Origin: Clostridia bacterium | Lineage (GTDB): Bacteria; Bacillota; Clostridia; Christensenellales; Pumilibacteraceae | Length of the DNA: 5,147 bases | Direction of reading: 5' to 3' | Assembly: GCA_900762945.1 (NCBI GenBank) | Contig: CAAFIN010000008.1 | Location: 1-5,147 of the forward strand | Shown here: positions 1 to 5,147 of the stretch, piece by piece | How the letters are laid out: every line of letters starts with the position of its first letter | Numbering within the stretch: the stretch's first letter is position 1 | Notes under the pieces: generated by a model | The model's database searches: none | What the model saw: the letters and a program-made list of their open reading frames with translations, nothing else | What the model was told of the DNA's origin: nothing | Position numbers and translations under genes: made by a program

Positions 1-591
1 GTCCCCTGCCGCGGCTTCGGCGAGGATTTCGCGCTTTTGTTTGCGCTCGTAGTAGGGGGTGTAGAACGTAATGAACACGTTCTGAATCGCGTCGATAATC
101 ATAAACACGCCCATAAGAATTGAGCAGGTTTTGACCGCCACGCCGTCGATCCACTTGATAAGGTACAGTCCGCCGACGATCGTGAGCATGGATAGCACGA
201 GCAGAATCCACCACACGGCGTTTTTGAATTGCTTGGTCTTTACGGCTTCATGCAATTTGAACGAGCCGTCGATCATCATGACAACGCCGATAAACAGCGC
301 GAGCAAAGCGACCGCGTCGTCGTTACGCTTGATTAGCAGAAAAATGCCCGCGAACAGCGCGCAAGCGCCGCCCAGAAGAAGAAAGAAAAACTTCGCCTGG
401 CGTTTTTTGTCGAGAAGCGCAATAAGCGCCATTATCACGCCGGATACGATCGTGATGATGCTGATCGTCAGCACGGCGGTGGGCAGCGCGTCCTCGGGGA
501 ATGCGATCAGGCAAACGCCCGCGGTCATAAACAACAGCGCGAACAACAGTACGCCATAATAAGTTTTCAGCGAATTGAAAAAATTTTTCAC
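1..591 (-). CDS. DUF308/HdeD-type membrane protein, 3' end cut off by the window edge
   Basis: Translating the minus strand from a GTG at 591 gives 197 residues with no stop before the left edge, so the C-terminus is missing. The protein is almost entirely hydrophobic, with six likely membrane helices at about residues 10-31, 38-60, 67-87, 93-113, 125-145 and 155-178. Two internal segments resemble each other (FIGVVMMIDGSFKLHEA near 100-116 and LMGVFMIIDAIQNVFI near 160-175). Such duplicated G-V-x-x-I-D-x repeats are typical of the DUF308 family that includes HdeD. HdeD is linked to acid resistance in enterobacteria, but most members, probably including this one, have no known function. The end of the visible part is charged (YYERKQKREILAEAAAGD), suggesting a cytoplasmic tail. 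The GTG start is supported by a strong AGGGAGG ribosome binding site 6 nt upstream. No in-frame ATG lies closer than residue 22, inside the first helix. It has its own promoter. Family call fairly sure; role unknown. Confidence 0.85.
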   Translation of the reverse strand, partial: MKNFFNSLKTYYGVLLFALLFMTAGVCLIAFPEDALPTAVLTISIITIVSGVIMALIALLDKKRQAKFFFLLLGGACALFAGIFLLIKRNDDAVALLALFIGVVMMIDGSFKLHEAVKTKQFKNAVWWILLVLSMLTIVGGLYLIKWIDGVAVKTCSILMGVFMIIDAIQNVFITFYTPYYERKQKREILAEAAAGD

Positions 592-597
592 GGTAAG

Positions 598-604
598 CCT
601 CCCT
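598..604 (-). promoter_or_regulatory. Strong ribosome binding site that fixes the GTG start of the DUF308 gene
   Basis: On the minus strand the sequence reads AGGGAGG, then 6 nt (CTTACC), then GTG. This near-perfect Shine-Dalgarno match at the usual spacing is the main reason for accepting a non-ATG start here. Confidence 0.8.
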
Positions 605-623
605 AATTACGGAATTTTAAATA

Positions 624-652
624 ATTATATCAGCACGCGGCGGATTTGTCAA
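624..652 (-). promoter_or_regulatory. Consensus sigma-70/sigma-A promoter for the DUF308 gene
   Basis: Read on the minus strand there is a perfect -35 box TTGACA (647-652), a 17-nt spacer and a perfect -10 box TATAAT (624-629). Transcription should begin near 617, giving a leader of about 26 nt that contains the ribosome binding site. All twelve hexamer positions match consensus at optimal spacing, so strong housekeeping expression independent of the upstream AraC gene is expected. Confidence 0.85.
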
Positions 653-660
653 CCCCCGCA

Positions 661-679
661 AGCCGTTACTTTCACGGCT
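661..679 (-). terminator. Possible stem-loop downstream of the AraC gene, without a U-tract
   Basis: AGCCGT and ACGGCT form a perfect 6-bp stem around a 7-nt loop. It lies about 60 nt past the AraC stop codon and just before the DUF308 promoter, where a terminator would be useful. No T-run follows on either strand, so it is not a typical intrinsic terminator. It could instead stabilise the mRNA 3' end, be an operator, or be chance. Confidence 0.3.
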
Positions 680-738
680 AAACTAACCCTATTATAATCT
701 TTATGCGCGTTCTCGTTCGCGAGTGCGCGGAAAACAGT

Positions 739-1602
739 TCAGCCGCGCTCCGGCAGCATGGTTTTTCGGTAAGCGGACGGAGTCAAGCCCGTCACTTGCT
801 TGAACCGAACGAAAAAGTTCGTGGGATCGGAGAAACCGCACCGCGCGCCTATTTCCGTCACGGACAAGTCCTCGCCCAGCAGTTTGCAAGCGACGGACAC
901 GCGGTAACGGATAAGGTAGCGGACGGGCGAAACCCCGGTGTGTTTTTTAAAAAGCGTGACGAGATAGCATTTATCGACGTGTGCGGCGCGGGCAAGATCG
1001 CCCAGCGACACCGACCGCGTATAGTTTTCGGCGATATAATCGGTCGCGGCTTTGACGGCGGAATTAGGCACGCGCACGATCTCCTCGCGTGGCGAGGGAA
1101 GCGCGGCGGCGATAGCGCCCAGCAGCCGATAGCAGACGGACAGAGTTTCGAGCGAAGCGAACTTGTTCTTTATCGGCGCGAGTTCGGTCAGCCGCACGAA
1201 CGCCTTTTCCACCTCGTCGTTCTCGCCTAAGAAGATCACGGGATTGTCGTCGGTCAGCCCGATCGCTGATAAGAACCGCTCGAACCCGTCGCCGTTAAAG
1301 CACGCCCAGTAGTACGAGTACGGATCGATTTCGTCGGACTTGTAGTAGTAGTAGCGTTGCTTGGGGAGAAGAAACAGAGCGCCGCGGCTGAGCGGGTAAA
1401 GAACGTTACCCGCGAAGAACTCGCCCTTGCCGCGCACGACGTACTGAATACAGTAGTCGTAGCGCTTGTTCATAGTGATGTACTGGTACGGCTGATCGCA
1501 TAAAAGCCCTACGTGGCTAAGGAACACGTTGGAAAACTCCAGTGTGTCCGCTTCCTCGGAAATCTTGTCTACCGCCCTCGGCTTTTCGTTCGTTTCTCTC
1601 AT
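739..1602 (-). CDS. AraC-family transcriptional regulator with N-terminal cupin-like sensor domain
   Basis: This 287-residue protein has the usual length and order of a sugar-responsive AraC regulator. The N-terminal part (about 25-165) resembles the AraC ligand-binding cupin domain, including the aromatic patch YSYYWACFNG (96-105) typical of this group. The C-terminal part (about 180-282) carries two helix-turn-helix motifs. The first is at about 199-223 (SLGDLARAAHVDKCYLVTLF and on) and the second at 247-280, with the family signature IGARCGFSDPTNFFVRFKQ followed by TGLTPSAYRK. It is divergent from the GH109-like gene at 1751, its likely target. The frame stays open upstream to an ATG at 1776, but that extension would translate the promoters and is rejected. 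I chose the ATG at 1602. An ATG at 1608 is directly next to the -10 box. A GTG at 1527 preceded by GGAG is a real alternative that would remove 25 residues. Family call very sure; ligand unknown. Confidence 0.93.
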   Translation of the reverse strand: MRETNEKPRAVDKISEEADTLEFSNVFLSHVGLLCDQPYQYITMNKRYDYCIQYVVRGKGEFFAGNVLYPLSRGALFLLPKQRYYYYKSDEIDPYSYYWACFNGDGFERFLSAIGLTDDNPVIFLGENDEVEKAFVRLTELAPIKNKFASLETLSVCYRLLGAIAAALPSPREEIVRVPNSAVKAATDYIAENYTRSVSLGDLARAAHVDKCYLVTLFKKHTGVSPVRYLIRYRVSVACKLLGEDLSVTEIGARCGFSDPTNFFVRFKQVTGLTPSAYRKTMLPERG

Positions 1603-1608
1603 ACCCAT

Positions 1609-1637
1609 ATTATAACCCGCAAATCCCGCGCAGTCAA
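1609..1637 (-). promoter_or_regulatory. Near-perfect promoter of the AraC regulator, abutting its start codon
   Basis: On the minus strand the -35 box is TTGACT (1632-1637, five of six consensus bases), the spacer is 17 nt, and the -10 box is a perfect TATAAT (1609-1614). Only 6 nt separate the -10 box from the ATG at 1602, so the predicted transcription start falls on or next to the A of that ATG. This leaves no room for a ribosome binding site and implies a leaderless message, unless translation starts downstream. Confidence 0.75.
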
Positions 1638-1679
1638 CGAAAATCACAATATAATTAAGTTTTATGCAAAAATAACCTA

Positions 1680-1708
1680 TTGCTTTTACCGTAAATACAT
1701 AATATAAT
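1680..1708 (+). promoter_or_regulatory. Promoter of the GH109-like gene, weak -35 box
   Basis: A perfect TATAAT (1703-1708) is preceded by a 17-nt spacer and TTGCTT (1680-1685), which matches only the TTG half of the -35 consensus. Transcription should start near 1715, leaving a leader of about 36 nt. A good -10 with a poor -35 is the pattern of an activator-dependent promoter, and the divergent AraC protein is the obvious candidate activator. The 42 bp between the two divergent -35 boxes (1638-1679) are AT-rich and the likely site of operator sequences. A TTTTA element recurs at 1660-1664 and 1684-1688, but I cannot define an operator with confidence. Confidence 0.65.
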
Positions 1709-1750
1709 ATAGTTATTACGATCGCGGCTCGTGCCGCAAAGGATAAAATC

Positions 1751-2992
1751 ATGGAAAAAGTCAGAATGGCGGTCATTGGCCTAGGTCAGCGCGGAAGCGG
1801 GCTTACCGACACTTTGCTCGCGATAGAAGAAGCGGATATCACATACGTATGCGACCTCTACGAGGACAGAATCGCGGACGAAATCGCGAGGATAGAGAAG
1901 GCGCGGGGCGTAAGGCCGCAAGGCACTACCGACTACCGCGAAGTACTCGCTTCGCCCGAAGTCGACGCGGTGCTTGTGTCCACCTGCTGGTCGGAACACG
2001 TTCCCGTCGCGGTCGCGGCGATGAAAGCGGGCAAAGCCGTCGCGTTGGAAGTGGGCGGCGCTTACGATATAAACGACTGCCACCGCCTCGTCGCGGCGTG
2101 GGAGGAAACCCGCGTGCCGTTTATGTTTATGGAGAACTGCTGTTTCGACCGCTTCGAAATGCTCGCGACCTCGCTCGTCCGCAACGGCGTGCTGGGCGAA
2201 ATCGTGCATTGCCACGGCGCGTACAGCCACGACCTCCGCGACGAAATCCTCGGCGGCAACGTCAACCGCCATTATCGGCTGGAGAACTACCGCAACCGCA
2301 ACTGCGAGAATTACCCCACTCACGAACTCGGACCGATCGCGAAACTTCTCGATATCAATCGCGGCAACCGTATGGTATCGCTGTCGTCGTTCGCTTCGAA
2401 ATCGGTAGGGCTTACCGAGTTTTCGTACTCGGACAAGAACCCCGACCCGAGTCTTAAAGGCGCGAAATTCCGTCAGGGCGACGTTATCACCACCGTAATC
2501 ACTTGCGCGGGAGGCGAAACGATCACGCTCACGCTGAACACCACGCTTCCGGGGTATTACTCCCGCGAGTTCACCGTGCGCGGCACGAAAGGCACTTGCA
2601 ATCAGGAAGCCAACATGGTTATTCTCGACGACGGCTCGGGGCATAAGTACTGGGAACCGCATCTCACGCTCGGACACTTTATGAACAACGCCGACGAGTA
2701 CAAGCAGTATCTGCCCGCCGAGTGGCGCGACATCACCGACGAACAACTAAAACTCGGTCACGGCGGTATGGACTATATCGAGTTCCGCAAGTTCATAGAC
2801 GCGCTTCTTAGCGGCGAAGAAATGCCTATCGACGTGTACGACGCGGCGGCGTGGATGGCGGTTTCGGCGCTGTCCGAACAGTCGATCGCGCTCGGCGGCG
2901 CGCCCGTGGCGTTCCCCGACTTTACCGGCGGCGCATGGGTGACAAGAAAGCCCAAAGACGTGACCGAATACCCCGTGGTAAAACGGGATTGA
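1751..2992 (+). CDS. Gfo/Idh/MocA-fold protein resembling GH109 NAD-dependent glycosidases (alpha-N-acetylgalactosaminidase type)
   Basis: The 413-residue protein opens with a Rossmann NAD-binding segment (VRMAVIGLGQRGSGL, 4-18). In ordinary Gfo/Idh/MocA dehydrogenases the strand after the GK motif carries an EKP motif; here it is ALEVGGAYDI (98-107), so the usual lysine is missing. Several blocks match what I remember of GH109 enzymes: MFMENCCFDRFEM (125-137), GAYSHDLRDE (156-165), YPTHELGPIAKLLDINRGNR (188-207), GYYSREFTVRGTKG (268-281), GHGGMDY (336-342) and DVYDAAAWMAVSALSE (361-376). The histidine in the YPTH block is described as important for catalysis in the GH109 family. GH109 enzymes cleave glycosides through transient oxidation by bound NAD. 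No signal peptide is present, unlike some exported members, so it probably acts in the cytoplasm on imported glycosides. AAAGGA ends 7 nt before the ATG. Fold call very sure; GH109 assignment likely; substrate not established. Confidence 0.9.
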   Translation: MEKVRMAVIGLGQRGSGLTDTLLAIEEADITYVCDLYEDRIADEIARIEKARGVRPQGTTDYREVLASPEVDAVLVSTCWSEHVPVAVAAMKAGKAVALEVGGAYDINDCHRLVAAWEETRVPFMFMENCCFDRFEMLATSLVRNGVLGEIVHCHGAYSHDLRDEILGGNVNRHYRLENYRNRNCENYPTHELGPIAKLLDINRGNRMVSLSSFASKSVGLTEFSYSDKNPDPSLKGAKFRQGDVITTVITCAGGETITLTLNTTLPGYYSREFTVRGTKGTCNQEANMVILDDGSGHKYWEPHLTLGHFMNNADEYKQYLPAEWRDITDEQLKLGHGGMDYIEFRKFIDALLSGEEMPIDVYDAAAWMAVSALSEQSIALGGAPVAFPDFTGGAWVTRKPKDVTEYPVVKRD

Positions 2993-3030
2993 CGGCGTAA
3001 CGGCGCAATAAGAGAAAAGAAAACGACCAA

Positions 3031-3067
3031 AAAAGCGCGAACCGTGAAAACCGCGGCTCGCGCTTTT
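3031..3067. terminator. Bidirectional intrinsic terminator between convergent genes
   Basis: AAAAGCGCGA (3031-3040) pairs perfectly with TCGCGCTTTT (3058-3067), a 10-bp stem whose loop contains a further CCG/CGG pairing. On the plus strand the stem ends in four Ts, 39 nt after the GH109-like gene's stop. On the minus strand it ends in six Ts (the A-run begins at 3029), 21 nt after the hydrolase's stop. It can serve both genes and should be stronger for the minus-strand operon. Confidence 0.85.
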
Positions 3068-3087
3068 ATCGTATAATCGATTTGATT

Positions 3088-4056
3088 TCACCCCTCGAAA
3101 AAGGAGAGAAGATCGGCAAAGTATTCTTTCGCGACCGGGTCGGCGGAACCGTAAATCTCGTGCTTCGCGCCCTCGTAAATCTTGTATTCGCACGCCCGCA
3201 AGCGCCGCGCGAGCGCCAGTTGCGGTTTGCGCTCGACGGTGGCGTCAAGCCCCGCGATCGCGATAAAAACTTTCGCCGCGATCTTTTCCGGCTCGCCTTT
3301 TTTAAGGATCTTTTTGCACACCCTCAGCGAGTTGTTCACCCAGCCGTAAGTGCAAGAGTAGTTTTGATAGTCGGGATTCGACCGCTTGATCGCGTTGTAC
3401 TCGTCGAATCGCGCGCGGGAAGTTTTCGCCGAGTCTTCGAATTTTTCGTCGCCGGGGTAAACGCCCGACACGAACGCGCGTTTTTTGCCCTTGCCGAAGA
3501 TGATCGCGGCGCGGGTTATGAACCGCCCGCACCAAGCGGGTATGCCGCCGGTACTCGGCATTATCATGGGCGAGGAGAGGAAAACTTTTTTGAACGCTTC
3601 GGGACGGCTTTCGAGATACAGCAGTCCTATCGCGCAACCCATCGAGTGGGCGAGAAGATACAGGTCTGTTTGTCGTTCTGCCCGGACGAGATCGACGAAC
3701 AGCGCGAAGTCGCGGACGTACTCGTCGAAGCGGTCGATATGCGTCAGCGTTTTGTCCGCTACGCTTCGGTACGAAAGCGCGTGCCCGCGGTGTTCGATAA
3801 TATAAACGTCGTAGCCGAAGTTCAGAAGATAATAAGCGGTTTCGTGCCATTTTTCGGCGGACTCGGTGAAGCCGTGCGAGATAATCACCGTCGCTTTCGG
3901 GGCTTCGGACGCGTAACGAACGTAGTGAATGGGGTTGCCGTCGTAGCCCGCGCAGTACCCGTCCGACCGCCGCGCGCCGATATACGGCATAACGCGGTCT
4001 TTCATTTCGGCGGGGTAGTCCGCTTCGGGAACGAAAATTTCATTTAGGTCGGGCAT
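3088..4056 (-). CDS. Alpha/beta hydrolase, monoacylglycerol lipase/lysophospholipase type
   Basis: The 322-residue protein has a complete alpha/beta-hydrolase motif set. These are the oxyanion-loop motif SHGFTES (60-66), the HRGHALS turn (89-95), a nucleophile elbow AHSMG with Ser138, an acid motif AGLDATV with Asp271, and a catalytic His299 in GAKHEIYG. The elbow has Ala where GxSxG enzymes usually have Gly, a common variant. HGF plus HRGH places it in the serine aminopeptidase S33/'Hydrolase_4' group with PldB-like lysophospholipases and monoacylglycerol lipases. Residues about 165-235 probably form the cap over the active site. No signal peptide or membrane helix is visible, so it should be cytoplasmic. 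The ATG lies 3 nt after the transporter's stop. Its ribosome binding site GAGGAA (4063-4068) sits within the transporter's last codons, so the genes are co-transcribed and probably translationally coupled. The substrate could be a lipid ester or an acylated glycoside; the sequence does not decide. Confidence 0.9.
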   Translation of the reverse strand: MPDLNEIFVPEADYPAEMKDRVMPYIGARRSDGYCAGYDGNPIHYVRYASEAPKATVIISHGFTESAEKWHETAYYLLNFGYDVYIIEHRGHALSYRSVADKTLTHIDRFDEYVRDFALFVDLVRAERQTDLYLLAHSMGCAIGLLYLESRPEAFKKVFLSSPMIMPSTGGIPAWCGRFITRAAIIFGKGKKRAFVSGVYPGDEKFEDSAKTSRARFDEYNAIKRSNPDYQNYSCTYGWVNNSLRVCKKILKKGEPEKIAAKVFIAIAGLDATVERKPQLALARRLRACEYKIYEGAKHEIYGSADPVAKEYFADLLSFFEG

Positions 4057-4059
4057 AAT

Positions 4060-5147
4060 TTATTCCTCGTCGCGGTGGTCGGCAGGAGTTTTCGCGTTTT
4101 CGGAAGTTTCGGTTTCGGAAGCCGCGCCGTCCGCGCTTTCGGTCACGCTCGCTTCGGCTAAGTTTTCGCCCGCGATCTGAGCGCCGGCAGTTTCGAGATT
4201 GTTTGCCGCCGCGGGTTTGGAAATCTTGCCCATAACGAGTTTTTCGTTATAAAGGAAGAAGAGGACCGCGCCGATCACGCAGAACACGGTGGCGACTATC
4301 GCGGTAGCACGGTAGGAAAACTCGCTTCCCGATACCGTCATCGAGGTAAAGATAAGCAAGGAAAGTGCCTGTCCCATTTTCATAGCGAAAGTCCGCGCCG
4401 CGAAGAACATACCGCTGCGTTGCTCGCCCGACTCCAACGCGTCCGCTTCGGCGATATCGGCTACGACCGCTTGCGGCAAAATGCCGAGGATCGCCATCGG
4501 CACGCCCGCCGCAACCGCTATGATATAGCCCCAGACCATACCTTCGCCGCAGAATACGGTGATAAGGAACACCGCTGCGTAAGTGAAAAAGCCGACTATA
4601 ATCAGTTTCTTTTTGCCGAACTTCGGCGCGAGTTTATTGACGGCAGGGTACAGACACAGACTGACCACCGTCATGATGACCGTGAGAATGAACGAGTTGC
4701 CCTCGTCCGCGTGCATCAGCCGCGTGATATAGAACGCAAGCCCCGTCTGGAACAGCGTTACCGCGAAAAAGTAGATGACGTCCGAGTACACGAATCTGCG
4801 GAACTGACCGTTTTTGAACGACTTGAACAGCGACGAGAATGCTTTTGTCTTTACCGGCACGGACGAGATATACTCGCGCTCCTTGATAAAGAACGACGGC
4901 ACGAGCATCGCGATCGCCGCTATCGCCGCGAGTATCGCTATCGCAAGCCGCACGGAATTCGCCCGACCCATAGCGGACTCGAACAGCCCGGCGAGGTTAG
5001 GCAGAAGGTACGCCACCGAAAAGCCCGCGATATAAGTGAACGAAATGTAAGTGGACACGTTTATGCGGTTTTTCTGCGTGTCGCCGAGTTCCGCGATAAG
5101 CGCGTTGTACGGCGTGCAGTAGATCGTCATAAACAGATAGAACAGCA
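4060..5147 (-). CDS. MFS transporter, glycoside-pentoside-hexuronide (GPH) cation symporter type, 5' end cut off by the window edge
   Basis: Reading on the minus strand from the right edge gives 361 residues with no start in the window that fits the family. The ATG at 5130 is internal, because the open frame continues upstream as LFYLF. Comparison with 12-helix MelB-type symporters suggests roughly the first 110-125 residues are missing. Visible landmarks, counted from the Met at 5130, include TPYNALIAEL (6-15), the end of helix 4. The GPH-type block PQAVVADIAEADALESGEQR (219-238) is followed by SGMFFAARTFAMKMGQA. Eight further membrane helices can be counted, ending near residue 294. These proteins import sugars or glycosides with Na+ or H+. 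After the last helix comes a tail of about 55 residues rich in Ala, Glu, Ser and Thr, unusual for the family. It is first in an operon with the hydrolase. Substrate unknown. Confidence 0.88.
   Translation of the reverse strand, partial: LFYLFMTIYCTPYNALIAELGDTQKNRINVSTYISFTYIAGFSVAYLLPNLAGLFESAMGRANSVRLAIAILAAIAAIAMLVPSFFIKEREYISSVPVKTKAFSSLFKSFKNGQFRRFVYSDVIYFFAVTLFQTGLAFYITRLMHADEGNSFILTVIMTVVSLCLYPAVNKLAPKFGKKKLIIVGFFTYAAVFLITVFCGEGMVWGYIIAVAAGVPMAILGILPQAVVADIAEADALESGEQRSGMFFAARTFAMKMGQALSLLIFTSMTVSGSEFSYRATAIVATVFCVIGAVLFFLYNEKLVMGKISKPAAANNLETAGAQIAGENLAEASVTESADGAASETETSENAKTPADHRDEE

Noticed and set aside
131..559. Plus-strand open frame of 142 codons opposite the DUF308 gene
   Set aside because: The minus strand gives a coherent six-helix membrane protein with promoter and ribosome binding site. 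The plus-strand product is a Ser/Thr/Asn-rich shadow.
691..698. ATTATAAT near the end of the AraC gene, which contains a -10-like hexamer on both strands
   Set aside because: Neither strand has a good -35 box at the right distance. The DUF308 gene already has a perfect promoter closer to its start.
703..1230. Plus-strand open frame of 175 codons opposite the AraC C-terminal half
   Set aside because: The AraC frame has both helix-turn-helix signatures here; the opposing translation shows no family features and has no convincing ribosome binding site.
1603..1776. N-terminal extension of the AraC protein to the ATG at 1776
   Set aside because: It would translate both divergent promoters and overlap the start of the GH109-like gene, and the added hydrophobic residues are not typical of an AraC N-terminus.
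1781..2746. Minus-strand open frame of 321 codons running opposite the GH109-like gene
   Set aside because: It mirrors a clearly real gene, has an Arg/Val/Ala/His-biased composition without domains, and arises from the codon bias of the sense strand.
3072..3077. TATAAT on the plus strand after the terminator, as a possible promoter
   Set aside because: No acceptable -35 box lies 16-18 nt upstream, and nothing on the plus strand downstream is a gene; it falls in the convergent intergenic gap.
3082..4047. Plus-strand open frame of 321 codons running opposite the alpha/beta hydrolase
   Set aside because: The opposite strand encodes a full catalytic-triad hydrolase. The antisense translation is Arg/Val/Phe-rich with no recognisable motif, its start lies at the terminator end of the hydrolase, and such frames are common where codons end in G or C.

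Overview
The window carries five protein-coding genes, two of them cut by the window edges. There are no RNA genes, mobile elements or CRISPR repeats that I can see. Base composition is moderately GC-rich, with many GCG, CGC and TCG codons. Genes are compact, promoters are close to the sigma-70/sigma-A consensus, and several ribosome binding sites are purine-rich. This fits an uncultured Clostridia-type Bacillota organism, perhaps gut-associated. That placement is an inference from style and gene content, not from a marker gene.

Layout from left to right: (1) a partial minus-strand gene for a DUF308/HdeD-type six-helix membrane protein, running off the left edge, with its own perfect-consensus promoter; (2) a minus-strand AraC-family regulator; (3) a short, AT-rich divergent control region with back-to-back promoters; (4) a plus-strand Gfo/Idh/MocA-fold gene whose sequence looks like the NAD-dependent GH109 glycosidase branch rather than an ordinary sugar dehydrogenase; (5) a stem-loop that can terminate transcription from both sides; (6) a minus-strand alpha/beta hydrolase (monoacylglycerol lipase/lysophospholipase type); (7) a minus-strand MFS transporter of the glycoside-pentoside-hexuronide (GPH) group, running off the right edge. 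The transporter and hydrolase are 3 nt apart and almost certainly co-transcribed.

Functional reading: the AraC regulator and the GH109-like enzyme form a classic divergent regulator-target pair, and the regulator's N-terminal cupin-like domain probably senses a sugar or glycoside. The regulator has a consensus promoter, while the enzyme's promoter has a poor -35 box, which fits activator dependence. The transporter-hydrolase operon lies convergent to the enzyme. It may contribute glycoside uptake and ester removal, but no sequence evidence ties it to the same regulator.

The two points most worth checking are the GH109-like character of the oxidoreductase-fold protein and the AraC gene's -10 box, which abuts its start codon and implies either a leaderless mRNA or a start further downstream. 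I did not find a clear candidate for a wholly new system.
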